Assembly: GCA_947038135.1 (NCBI GenBank)
Contig: CAMQVM010000006.1
Coordinates: forward strand, 1 to 18,694
Direction of reading: 5' to 3'
Length of the DNA: 18,694 bases
Source of the DNA: an uncultured Rikenellaceae bacterium
GTDB taxonomy: Bacteria; Bacteroidota; Bacteroidia; Bacteroidales; Rikenellaceae
Numbering within the stretch: the first letter of the stretch is position 1; every line of letters begins with the position of its first letter. Both the position numbers and the translations under genes were made by a program. The notes below the pieces were generated by a model, which was not told the origin of the DNA, made no database searches, and was given only the letters and a program-made list of their open reading frames with translations. Positions 1-6,801 of this stretch are shown here, one piece after another.

Positions 1-2942
1 TGACCGCTTATTACACTGCTGTTTGCAACACCATTTGCGCTAGTTTTACCTCCTGTTGCATCAGTATACTCTGGCTTGTATGTTCCTGTTGCTGTGTCAA
101 ATTTGTTTTGACCATACACACCATCTACTATATAACCATGTTCACGAATGTCACCATCTTTACCAGGTACATTTGTCGCTATAGTTGTACCTGGAAGCAT
201 ACCCGAGTACATACCAAACGCATGAGATAGATAGAACATATTACCGCCCATCTGCATATCAAATAACACACTTAGCTCTAAGTTCTTATATGAAAATGTA
301 TTAGAAAAACCTAAAGTGAAATCTGGAGTAACCTTTCCTAACGACTCTTGTGTTGTTAAGTAGTTACCATTTTTATCTACCAGCCTCTCTCCATTTGGAC
401 CATGAACGTAGTTAGTGCCATAAAGCATTGGGTACGATTCGCCAACTATTGCGCTCGAATATGTAGAGAATATGCTACTTAGGTTAATCTGCTCGATACC
501 TGGAGCGATAGATTTTACTAAGTTGTTAATCGTTGTTACATTGACTTGTGAATCCCAGCGGAACCCACTCTTGCTTTGTACTGGTGTAGCATTAATAGTA
601 ACCTCTACTCCGCTATTGTATAACTCACCTGCATTTATAAAGCGTGATCTGTAACCAGTAGCAGTTGATATTGATGCTGGAATAATCTGGTCAATAGTGC
701 TTTTTTGGTAGTAAGAGATATCAATACCTAATCTTCTTTCAAACATAAGCGCCTCAAATCCTATCTCCCATGATCTAGTACTTTCAGGTTTTAGGTTAGA
801 ATTTTTAAACTGATCGCTGATACCAAATACTGGGTTACCTGCAAATGGGTTATCAACAGTGTAGTAGTTGTATAGGTTGTAAGGTGTTGTGCTGTTACCC
901 ACCTGTGCATATCCTCCACGTACCTTTGCATAGTCTAACCACTCTAAATCTTTAAGAGATCCTATTTCATTAAGCATAAGGCTTAAGTTTACAGAAGGGT
1001 AGAAGTATGATCTATTTGATGCAGGTAGAGTACTTGACCAGTCGTTACGAGCTGTCATGTCAAAATATACTAACCTATCCCAATCTAAAGTAACACTTCC
1101 ATAAATAGCATTGATGCGTGACTGTGTCTTTGTGTCATATAGATCAGACTTATTTACAGAGTTCTTTAGGTTGTAAACTCCAGGTATTACTAAACCACCG
1201 TTTGTTTCACCTCCCGACAGAGCATATTGTTGATCGTTAGAGGTTGTTCCTACTAATACATTAACACCAAGCTTATCGTTAGATGATCTAGTGTTATATG
1301 TTGCAAATAAGTCAAGGTTAGACTCTACGCTGCTTCTAGATGCCAACGTGTAAGCTGGTAGAGCTACCGATCCTACTGAGGTGCGCTCATGTACAGTGTA
1401 GTTCCACATATCAACACCAACACGTCCTGTAATCTTTATATCATCAGTTATATTGATATTCACTCCTGTATTACCATAAAATCTATCTTTATTATCAGAC
1501 ATATAGTTATTGTTAAGCGTCCAGTATGGGTTGTCTATATACTGAGGCTTAGGATTAGTAGCACTAGTTCTATTCCATACACGCTGCGACCCATCAGGAT
1601 TTTCATAGTCTCTAAGGTCTTGGTAATCTAGCTGTGTTTGTGACCATTGAAATATATTCTTTGAAGCATTGTTATCGGTATATCCAGTCGATTGTCGACC
1701 AATAGTATTAGTGTTTGAGTAACTTCCACTAATCCATGAGTCTATATGCTTGCTAATATCTACTGTTGCATTAAACGATACAGTGTTGCGCTTAAGTGTC
1801 GAGTTGTCTGTTGTACCAGTTTGGTGTAGGTTTGAGTACGATAATCTATACGAGTGTGATTCGCCTGATCCTGAAACCGAGATACTGTTGTTTAAACCAA
1901 CACCCATCTTATAGAAGCTTGAGAAGTCATTTTCAGGATATTCCCACGCCTGTGTTTTTAGGTAGTCATCTGCATATTGTGGATCTAAAGCATTCCAAGG
2001 AAGATACTGTGTACCATCAAGCTTAGGACCCCATGAAGCATCTGCTGCATACTCTGCAATGTTATACTCATTACCATCAATAGTAGTTTTTCCGAATGTT
2101 GACATTGAGCCACCACCATATTGAGTCTGCATGGTTGGCATTATAGCCACCTTGTCAAATGTTACCGATGAGCTAACTGTTATACCAAAGTTCTTATTAC
2201 CTGTTTTACCACCTTTTTTAGTAGTAATTAGAATCACACCATTTGCACCACGTGAACCATATATAGCAGTAGCAGATGCTCCCTTTAGTACACTCATGCT
2301 CTCAATATCGTCTGGGCTGATATCACTTGCAAAGTTACCTAGGTTGTAATCTCCTGAATAATCGGCATTTGATATAGGAATACCATCTACAACAAATAGG
2401 GGTTGGTTGTTACCTGTTAGTGAGGTGTTGCCACGAACGTTGATTTTAGCACCTCCACCAAGCTGTCCTGATGAAGATACAATCTGCACGCCTGCAACAC
2501 GTCCTGAAAGCGAGTTCACAACATTTCCTGTGCGAACCTCTGTTAGCTCTTCGCCATCGACCTGCTGAACAGCATAGCCTAGCGCTTTTTTCGAGCGACT
2601 TATTCCTAAACCTGTAACTACTACCTCATCTATGCTAAGCGCATCTGCCTCTAAACTGAAATTTTGAGTCGTTGCAGAGCTTGTAATAGTTGCTTTTGCA
2701 GTTTTGAATCCCATAAAAGATACTGAAAGAGATATTGGTCCATTTACATTACTAATGGTATATCTACCATCGGTGTTAGTAATGTCACCATTTGCAGTTC
2801 CGTCTACAATAACCGTAGCACCTATAACAGGCTGGTTGTTGGCAGAACTAGTAACGATACCTGTCACTTGCCTTGATTGCGCAAAAGCTGTATGCGCAAC
2901 AGTGGAAAGTACAAGTAGTAATAGAATTGTAGATTTTCTCAT
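1..2942 (-). CDS. SusC/RagA-family TonB-dependent outer-membrane receptor (3' end beyond window)
   Basis: This is a TonB-linked outer-membrane transporter of the SusC type, which imports glycans or peptides with a SusD-like surface lipoprotein. The frame is open from an ATG at 2942 down to the left edge (980 codons), with no stop seen. The N-terminus has a signal peptide (about residues 1-22, ending TAFAQ), then a carboxypeptidase-regulatory-like domain (about 24-100, with VTSSANNQPVIGATV). Next come the family hallmark EVVVTGLGISRSKK (from residue 106), and a plug domain with FVVDGIPI and GSRGANGVILITTKKG (from residue 229). The rest is Tyr/Asn-rich strand pattern typical of the 22-strand barrel. 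Family members are commonly 950-1100 residues, so probably only a short C-terminal part is missing. A susD partner would be expected just left of the window. The substrate cannot be read from the sequence; the nearby KdgF-like cupin hints at a uronate-bearing glycan. Confidence 0.95.
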   Translation of the reverse strand, partial: MRKSTILLLLVLSTVAHTAFAQSRQVTGIVTSSANNQPVIGATVIVDGTANGDITNTDGRYTISNVNGPISLSVSFMGFKTAKATITSSATTQNFSLEADALSIDEVVVTGLGISRSKKALGYAVQQVDGEELTEVRTGNVVNSLSGRVAGVQIVSSSGQLGGGAKINVRGNTSLTGNNQPLFVVDGIPISNADYSGDYNLGNFASDISPDDIESMSVLKGASATAIYGSRGANGVILITTKKGGKTGNKNFGITVSSSVTFDKVAIMPTMQTQYGGGSMSTFGKTTIDGNEYNIAEYAADASWGPKLDGTQYLPWNALDPQYADDYLKTQAWEYPENDFSSFYKMGVGLNNSISVSGSGESHSYRLSYSNLHQTGTTDNSTLKRNTVSFNATVDISKHIDSWISGSYSNTNTIGRQSTGYTDNNASKNIFQWSQTQLDYQDLRDYENPDGSQRVWNRTSATNPKPQYIDNPYWTLNNNYMSDNKDRFYGNTGVNINITDDIKITGRVGVDMWNYTVHERTSVGSVALPAYTLASRSSVESNLDLFATYNTRSSNDKLGVNVLVGTTSNDQQYALSGGETNGGLVIPGVYNLKNSVNKSDLYDTKTQSRINAIYGSVTLDWDRLVYFDMTARNDWSSTLPASNRSYFYPSVNLSLMLNEIGSLKDLEWLDYAKVRGGYAQVGNSTTPYNLYNYYTVDNPFAGNPVFGISDQFKNSNLKPESTRSWEIGFEALMFERRLGIDISYYQKSTIDQIIPASISTATGYRSRFINAGELYNSGVEVTINATPVQSKSGFRWDSQVNVTTINNLVKSIAPGIEQINLSSIFSTYSSAIVGESYPMLYGTNYVHGPNGERLVDKNGNYLTTQESLGKVTPDFTLGFSNTFSYKNLELSVLFDMQMGGNMFYLSHAFGMYSGMLPGTTIATNVPGKDGDIREHGYIVDGVYGQNKFDTATGTYKPEYTDATGGKTSANGVANSSVISG

Positions 2943-3033
2943 ACTAATTTGTTTTAAAAGTTAAAAAATGATATAATTATAATTGTTTTGTGAAATTAAA
3001 GCGGTTGTGTACCCTTATTTTAATCTCACTTTT

Positions 3034-3063
3034 GCAATATAGTTAATATATTTCAATAAACAA
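3034..3063 (-). promoter_or_regulatory. Weak candidate promoter for susC
   Basis: On the minus strand, TTG (3061-3063) is followed after 19 bases by TATATTGC (3034-3041). The Bacteroides vegetative promoter is TTTG or TTG, 19-21 bases, TAnnTTTG, so the -33 part and spacing fit but the -7 part deviates in its last two bases. It would give a leader of roughly 85 nt. No better match to the -7 consensus lies close to the start codon. Confidence 0.25.
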
Positions 3064-3090
3064 TAGCCAAAAACATATTTATTGGTTATT
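3062..3090. repeat. Imperfect inverted repeat upstream of susC
   Basis: AATAGCCAA (3062-3070) and TTGGTTATT (3082-3090) are complementary at 8 of 9 positions around an 11-base spacer. The left arm overlaps the -33 element of the weak susC promoter candidate, which would suit an operator, but no regulator is identifiable here. Confidence 0.4.
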
Positions 3091-3105
3091 TTGGGTGTAG
3101 TTATA

Positions 3106-3120
3106 GTTGCAATTTGTAAC
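3106..3120. promoter_or_regulatory. Near-palindromic operator-like site, copy 1
   Basis: GTTGCAATTTGTAAC agrees with its own reverse complement at 12 of 15 positions, centred on CAATTTG. A second site of the same form lies at 3192-3206, 86 bases away. The pair lies 165-265 bases upstream of the susC start. It looks like a dimeric repressor or activator site; the protein is unknown. Confidence 0.4.
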
Positions 3121-3191
3121 TTCGGCTAAGATTTTAAAATATATGTGTATTATTGTATTTGGTTTATTTTTTGCTGATATTTTTTCGAGAG

Positions 3192-3206
3192 GTAACAATT
3201 TGTAAC
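3192..3206. promoter_or_regulatory. Near-palindromic operator-like site, copy 2
   Basis: GTAACAATTTGTAAC agrees with its reverse complement at 13 of 15 positions and shares CAATTTGTAACT exactly with the copy at 3106-3121. The repeat of the same unusual palindrome in one intergenic region argues against chance, although both are AT-rich. Confidence 0.4.
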
Positions 3207-3585
3207 TAATAACTGTTGTATTTCAAAAAATGATTACAGTATAGTGCCTGTTTGTTATTTTATTTTTTTTGTTCGAAAAGATGATACGCCTAATTTTATT
3301 CAGATATAAGGGCAATTTAATTACAATTGAGTAGCAGTAATTTTTTTTGATTTTTTTTTTGTTAATTTGTGACAATCACTATTATATCTCCTTTATAGTA
3401 TTGTTATTTGATTACTAAATTAGAAGGTTTGCTGTTGTTATGTTTTATTGATACGCAATTGTCTTTATCCTTAAAAACATCAAGTACTATGTATGGAAAT
3501 TAACAGAAGCCCATATCAAAACTACAAAAATTCCAAATAAGACGGAACAGTTGATAAATTAATCAAATGCAAAGACCTTTAATCG

Positions 3586-3634
3586 ATAAGTGTGTTTATT
3601 AATAAATATTGTCCATCAACAAACACCACTTATT
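3586..3634 (-). terminator. Possible terminator after the cupin gene
   Basis: ATAAGTGTGTTT (3586-3597) pairs with AAACACCACTTAT (3621-3633), giving 12 pairs with one bulged base and a loop of about 23 bases. It begins some 20 bases beyond the cupin stop codon on the minus strand. There is no strong T-run after it and the loop is large, so it is only a candidate. Confidence 0.3.
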
Positions 3635-3655
3635 AACAAACAAAACTCCAAATAC

Positions 3656-4003
3656 CTATCGAGCATCAATATTAATAAAATCCTCACGCATAGGAGAAAA
3701 AGTATCAATTAGCTCGCCAGCCTCTAGTGCCTTTACACTGTGATGAAAATTTGGTGCATCATAAAAACTATCGCCTGCTGATAACGTAGCAATCTCTTTG
3801 TTTATTTCAACAATAAATTGACCACTAACAACATAAGTAGCTTGGCTATGTAGGTGAGTATGAAGAGCTCCAATACTCCCTTTGTCAAAACATACACGTA
3901 CCATCATAAGCGATTTATCGTATGCTAATATCTGTCTTGTAATGCCATTTCCCACTGAATCAAATGGTGATGAATCGCTATAAATAAACTTTTCGGATTT
4001 CAC
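3656..4003 (-). CDS. KdgF-like single-domain cupin
   Basis: A 115-residue cupin. The segment around residues 18-63 (GNGITRQILAY, then GALHTHLHSQATYVVSGQF) and the end (GDSFYDAPNFHHSV, then LIDTFSPMREDF) match what I know of KdgF, which turns 4,5-unsaturated monouronates from pectin or alginate lyase action into the linear keto form. The expected metal ligands are present: His48, His50, Gln54 and His88. No signal peptide is seen, so it is cytoplasmic. The start is GTG at 4003, the only start codon between the upstream stop and the conserved region. It is transcribed away from murE and toward susC but is separated from susC by about 710 bases, so probably a single-gene unit. Another small cupin function is possible, because these proteins are hard to separate by sequence. 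Confidence 0.85.
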   Translation of the reverse strand: MKSEKFIYSDSSPFDSVGNGITRQILAYDKSLMMVRVCFDKGSIGALHTHLHSQATYVVSGQFIVEINKEIATLSAGDSFYDAPNFHHSVKALEAGELIDTFSPMREDFINIDAR

Positions 4004-4043
4004 AAAATATACTATTATTTAATACTATTTATTTTTTATATCA

Positions 4044-4051
4044 CAAATTTA
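4044..4051 (-). promoter_or_regulatory. -7 element for the cupin gene
   Basis: On the minus strand this reads TAAATTTG, a perfect match to the Bacteroides -7 consensus TAnnTTTG. A start about seven bases downstream would leave a leader near 34 nt before the GTG at 4003. No clear TTTG lies 19-21 bases upstream, so the -33 part is weak. Confidence 0.5.
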
Positions 4052-4062
4052 ATATTTTTATT

Positions 4063-4070
4063 TATCTTTG
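4063..4070 (+). promoter_or_regulatory. -7 element for the murE-led operon
   Basis: TATCTTTG is a perfect match to the Bacteroides -7 consensus TAnnTTTG. Transcription starting near 4077 would give a leader of about 37 nt before the GTG of murE at 4114. The -33 position (about 4039-4044) is not a TTTG. The site sits 11 bases from the opposing -7 element of the cupin gene, so the two promoters must share their upstream DNA. Confidence 0.5.
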
Positions 4071-4113
4071 CGTTATGTATCTCATTATATTTTAATAATT
4101 AAAAATAAATCAA

Positions 4114-5568
4114 GTGGAAATCTGCTTTTTAAATAGAGTCATTAACCTATCGGGGGTGACGTTCGATTCGTGTGAAGTAGTGGCTGGAGGGCTCTTTGTT
4201 GCTATTAAAGGAACAAAGTCTGACGGGCATAACTTTATCGACTCTGCAATAGAAAAGGGTGCAACAACAATTATATGTCAATGGCTACCCAAAGTGCTCC
4301 ATGATGGGGTAGAGTATATCGAGGTGGAGCATAGCGATAAGGCGTTGGCGCAGGTGGCATCGCTTTTTTATGGAGAGCCAAGCAAAAAAATAAAGCTTGT
4401 TGGTATCACAGGCACTAACGGCAAAACCACAACTGCAACACTACTATACGATCTGTTTCGTAAACTAGGGTTCGGTGTAGGTCTTATCTCTACTGTAATT
4501 TATAAAATCAACGATACAGAGATAGCTTCGTCACACACTACACCCGATGCTGTAAAGCTCAATAAGCTTCTTAGCGAGATGGTAGCGCAAGGGTGCAGTT
4601 ACTGCTTTATGGAGGTGAGCTCGCATAGTGTTTGTCAACATAGAATCGAGTCCTTAGAGTTTACAGGTGCATTATTTACTAATATAACTCACGATCATCT
4701 CGATTATCACCATACTTTTGCACACTATATAGCGGCAAAAAAAGGACTGTTTGATGCCTTGCCAAAAGGCGCTTTTGCACTATATAATGGCGATGATCGT
4801 AATGGTAAGGTGATGATACAAAACAGCGCAGCTACGGCGAAGAGCTTTGGTTTGAAGATGATGGCAGATTACCGTTGTAAGGTTATCGAATCGATGTTTG
4901 GAGGTATGCAGCTTATGATAGACTCAAAAGAGGTGTGGGTGCGATTTATTGGAGGGTTCAACGCCTATAATCTTCTTGGTGTATATGCTACGGCAGTAGA
5001 GCTAGGTGTCGATAAAGAGCAGGTTTTGTGTCAGATAAGCCTTTTAGAGAGTGTTGTAGGGCGGTTTGACTACCAAATATCTCCTCAAGGAGTTGTTGCA
5101 ATAGTTGACTATGCACACACCCCCGATGCACTCGAAAATGTGTTATCTACAATAGATGGCATACGTCGCCCCTCACAGAGAATCATCACTGTTGTAGGGT
5201 GCGGAGGAGATCGTGATGCTACAAAACGTCCGATAATGGCAAAAATAGCAGTCGAGGCGAGTGACATAGCGATACTAACCTCTGATAACCCTCGCTTTGA
5301 AGAGCCGAATGCTATTCTTGAAGATATGCTTAAGGGAGTTGCAGGTGAGGCAAGCTATGCAGGCAAGTATATTGTTATTACAGACCGAGCACAAGCAATT
5401 GCAACAGCTGTTATGATGGCTAAGAAGTCAGATGCTGAGGCTATTAAAAAAGGTTTGTATGGCGATATAATACTTATTGCTGGCAAAGGACACGAAAATT
5501 ATCAAGACAGCCAAGGTGTAAAGGTACATTTTGACGACAAAGAGGTGGTAAACAGTCATTTAATTTAA
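4114..5568 (+). CDS. murE: UDP-MurNAc-L-Ala-D-Glu:meso-DAP ligase MurE
   Basis: ATP-dependent cytoplasmic ligase that adds the third amino acid to the peptidoglycan stem. The 484 residues show the three Mur-ligase domains: an N-terminal UDP-binding part (about 1-75, TFDS then GLFVAIKGTKSDGH), the central ATPase with GTNGKTTT (100-107), NITHDHLDYH and the probable carbamylated Lys209, and a C-terminal domain with VDYAHTPDAL and DNPR (391-394). DNPR is the known signature for meso-diaminopimelate rather than lysine. The start is GTG at 4114, the only start after an in-frame TAA at 4096. The N-terminus is about ten residues shorter than relatives I recall. The usual Asp-Ser-Arg of the first domain is Asp-Ser-Cys here (Cys20, codon TGT). 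It is the first gene of this dcw segment, and mraY follows after 12 bases. Confidence 0.96.
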   Translation: MEICFLNRVINLSGVTFDSCEVVAGGLFVAIKGTKSDGHNFIDSAIEKGATTIICQWLPKVLHDGVEYIEVEHSDKALAQVASLFYGEPSKKIKLVGITGTNGKTTTATLLYDLFRKLGFGVGLISTVIYKINDTEIASSHTTPDAVKLNKLLSEMVAQGCSYCFMEVSSHSVCQHRIESLEFTGALFTNITHDHLDYHHTFAHYIAAKKGLFDALPKGAFALYNGDDRNGKVMIQNSAATAKSFGLKMMADYRCKVIESMFGGMQLMIDSKEVWVRFIGGFNAYNLLGVYATAVELGVDKEQVLCQISLLESVVGRFDYQISPQGVVAIVDYAHTPDALENVLSTIDGIRRPSQRIITVVGCGGDRDATKRPIMAKIAVEASDIAILTSDNPRFEEPNAILEDMLKGVAGEASYAGKYIVITDRAQAIATAVMMAKKSDAEAIKKGLYGDIILIAGKGHENYQDSQGVKVHFDDKEVVNSHLI

Positions 5569-5580
5569 GAAAATAGCAAG

Positions 5581-6795
5581 GTGATAGAATATTTTGTAAC
5601 AAAGTTAGGTTTTATATACGATATACCAGGGGTAGATATGTTAAGGTCTATCTCATTTAGGTCAGCAGCAGCCATTATTATAGCACTGCTTATTGGTACA
5701 ATCTTTGGTCGTAGGGTTATCAACTACCTGCAACGAAAGCAGATAGGTGAGGGAGTGCGTGATTTAGGGCTTCAAGGGCAATTAGAAAAAAAAGGCACGC
5801 CAACGATGGGTGGAGTTATAATACTTATCTCGATAATTGCACCAGTATTGCTTTTTTGTGACCTTAGCAATGTTTATGTGCAGTTGATGCTTGTTAGCAC
5901 AATATGGCTTGGTACAGTAGGCTTTATTGATGACTACATGAAAATTGCAAAAAATGATAAAGCGGGTTTAAGTGGTAAGTTTAAGATTGCTGGTCAGGTA
6001 GGTCTTGGAATTATCGTGGGGGTTACTATGTGGAAGAGTGAGCAGGTTGTGGTTCGTGATGTTGCTCTTTCGGGCAGAGGTGTAGTCTCAACAGCTAGTT
6101 ACACTGAAACAGCAGAGTCTAAGACACTTACTACAATACCATTTTTGAAAGATAATGAGTTTGACTATAATACATTCTCTCCATTTGATGAATCGAGTGA
6201 TTTATACGGCTGGTTGGTTTATACTATTGCGGCTATTTTTATTATTATATCGGTGTCAAATGGAGCAAACATTACAGATGGTCTTGATGGTCTTACGGCG
6301 GGTACCTCTGCCATTATTGGCACGGTGTTAGCAATCTTGGCATATATATCAGGTAATGTAATATATGCAGACTATCTTAATATCATGTATCTTCCAGGTA
6401 CAGGCGAGCTGTTTGTATTTGGTGCAGCATTTGTGGGTGCATTGATCGGTTTTTTATGGTACAACAATTATCCAGCACAAGTCTTTATGGGCGACACTGG
6501 TTCATTGGCAATAGGTGGTATAATTGCGGTTTTTGCACTACTCATCCGCAAAGAGTTGCTTTTACCTATCCTTTGTGGTGTATTTATGGTCGAAGCATTT
6601 TCGGTGGTTATTCAAGTTGGATATTTCAAATATACACGTAAAAGATATGGTGTAGGTAGGCGAGTTTTTAAAATGGCGCCCTTGCATCATCATTTCCAGA
6701 AGTCTGGTTTCTTTGAGGTGAAGATAGTTACACGTTTCATAATAATTCAGTTGTTACTTGCAGCTGTTACATTAGCTACATTTAAAGTTCGATAA
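5581..6795 (+). CDS. mraY: Phospho-MurNAc-pentapeptide transferase MraY
   Basis: Polytopic inner-membrane enzyme that transfers phospho-MurNAc-pentapeptide from UDP to undecaprenyl phosphate, making lipid I. In its 404 residues I see the conserved cytoplasmic loop GTPTMGG (72-78), the catalytic aspartates in DDYMK (117-121), NGANITDGLDGL (227-238), and the histidine motif at 369-371 (PLHHHF), with about ten hydrophobic segments. An insert between membrane segments (about 155-210, including TTIPFLKDNEFDY) is of the form found in Bacteroidetes MraY. The segment after HHH runs directly into VKIVTRF, without the longer insertion I recall from Bacteroides MraY. The start is GTG at 5581; a later ATG at 5638 is rejected because residues 2-19 align with the family N-terminus. 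murD follows after 6 bases. Confidence 0.97.
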   Translation: MIEYFVTKLGFIYDIPGVDMLRSISFRSAAAIIIALLIGTIFGRRVINYLQRKQIGEGVRDLGLQGQLEKKGTPTMGGVIILISIIAPVLLFCDLSNVYVQLMLVSTIWLGTVGFIDDYMKIAKNDKAGLSGKFKIAGQVGLGIIVGVTMWKSEQVVVRDVALSGRGVVSTASYTETAESKTLTTIPFLKDNEFDYNTFSPFDESSDLYGWLVYTIAAIFIIISVSNGANITDGLDGLTAGTSAIIGTVLAILAYISGNVIYADYLNIMYLPGTGELFVFGAAFVGALIGFLWYNNYPAQVFMGDTGSLAIGGIIAVFALLIRKELLLPILCGVFMVEAFSVVIQVGYFKYTRKRYGVGRRVFKMAPLHHHFQKSGFFEVKIVTRFIIIQLLLAAVTLATFKVR

Positions 6796-6801
6796 TTAAA
6801 A

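Larger units (their letters stand above)
2943..3655. other. Long noncoding region upstream of susC
   Basis: About 710 bases with no credible coding frame; all frames are broken by frequent stops and the base composition is strongly AT-rich with T-runs near 3340-3360. It holds two 15-base near-palindromes (3106-3120, 3192-3206), an imperfect inverted repeat (3062-3090) that overlaps a weak promoter match for susC, and a bulged stem just after the cupin gene (3586-3634), each listed separately. Its length and sites suggest that susC is controlled independently of the upstream cupin. Confidence 0.6.

Noticed and set aside
472..2964. Short plus-strand open frames opposite the susC gene (60-86 codons)
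   Set aside because: They are antisense to a long, well-conserved receptor frame, have no recognisable domains, and are explained as shadows.
3517..3524. Minus-strand perfect -7 match (reads TAGTTTTG) far upstream of susC
   Set aside because: It lies about 570 bases from the susC start with no -33 partner; one chance match is expected in a region this AT-rich.
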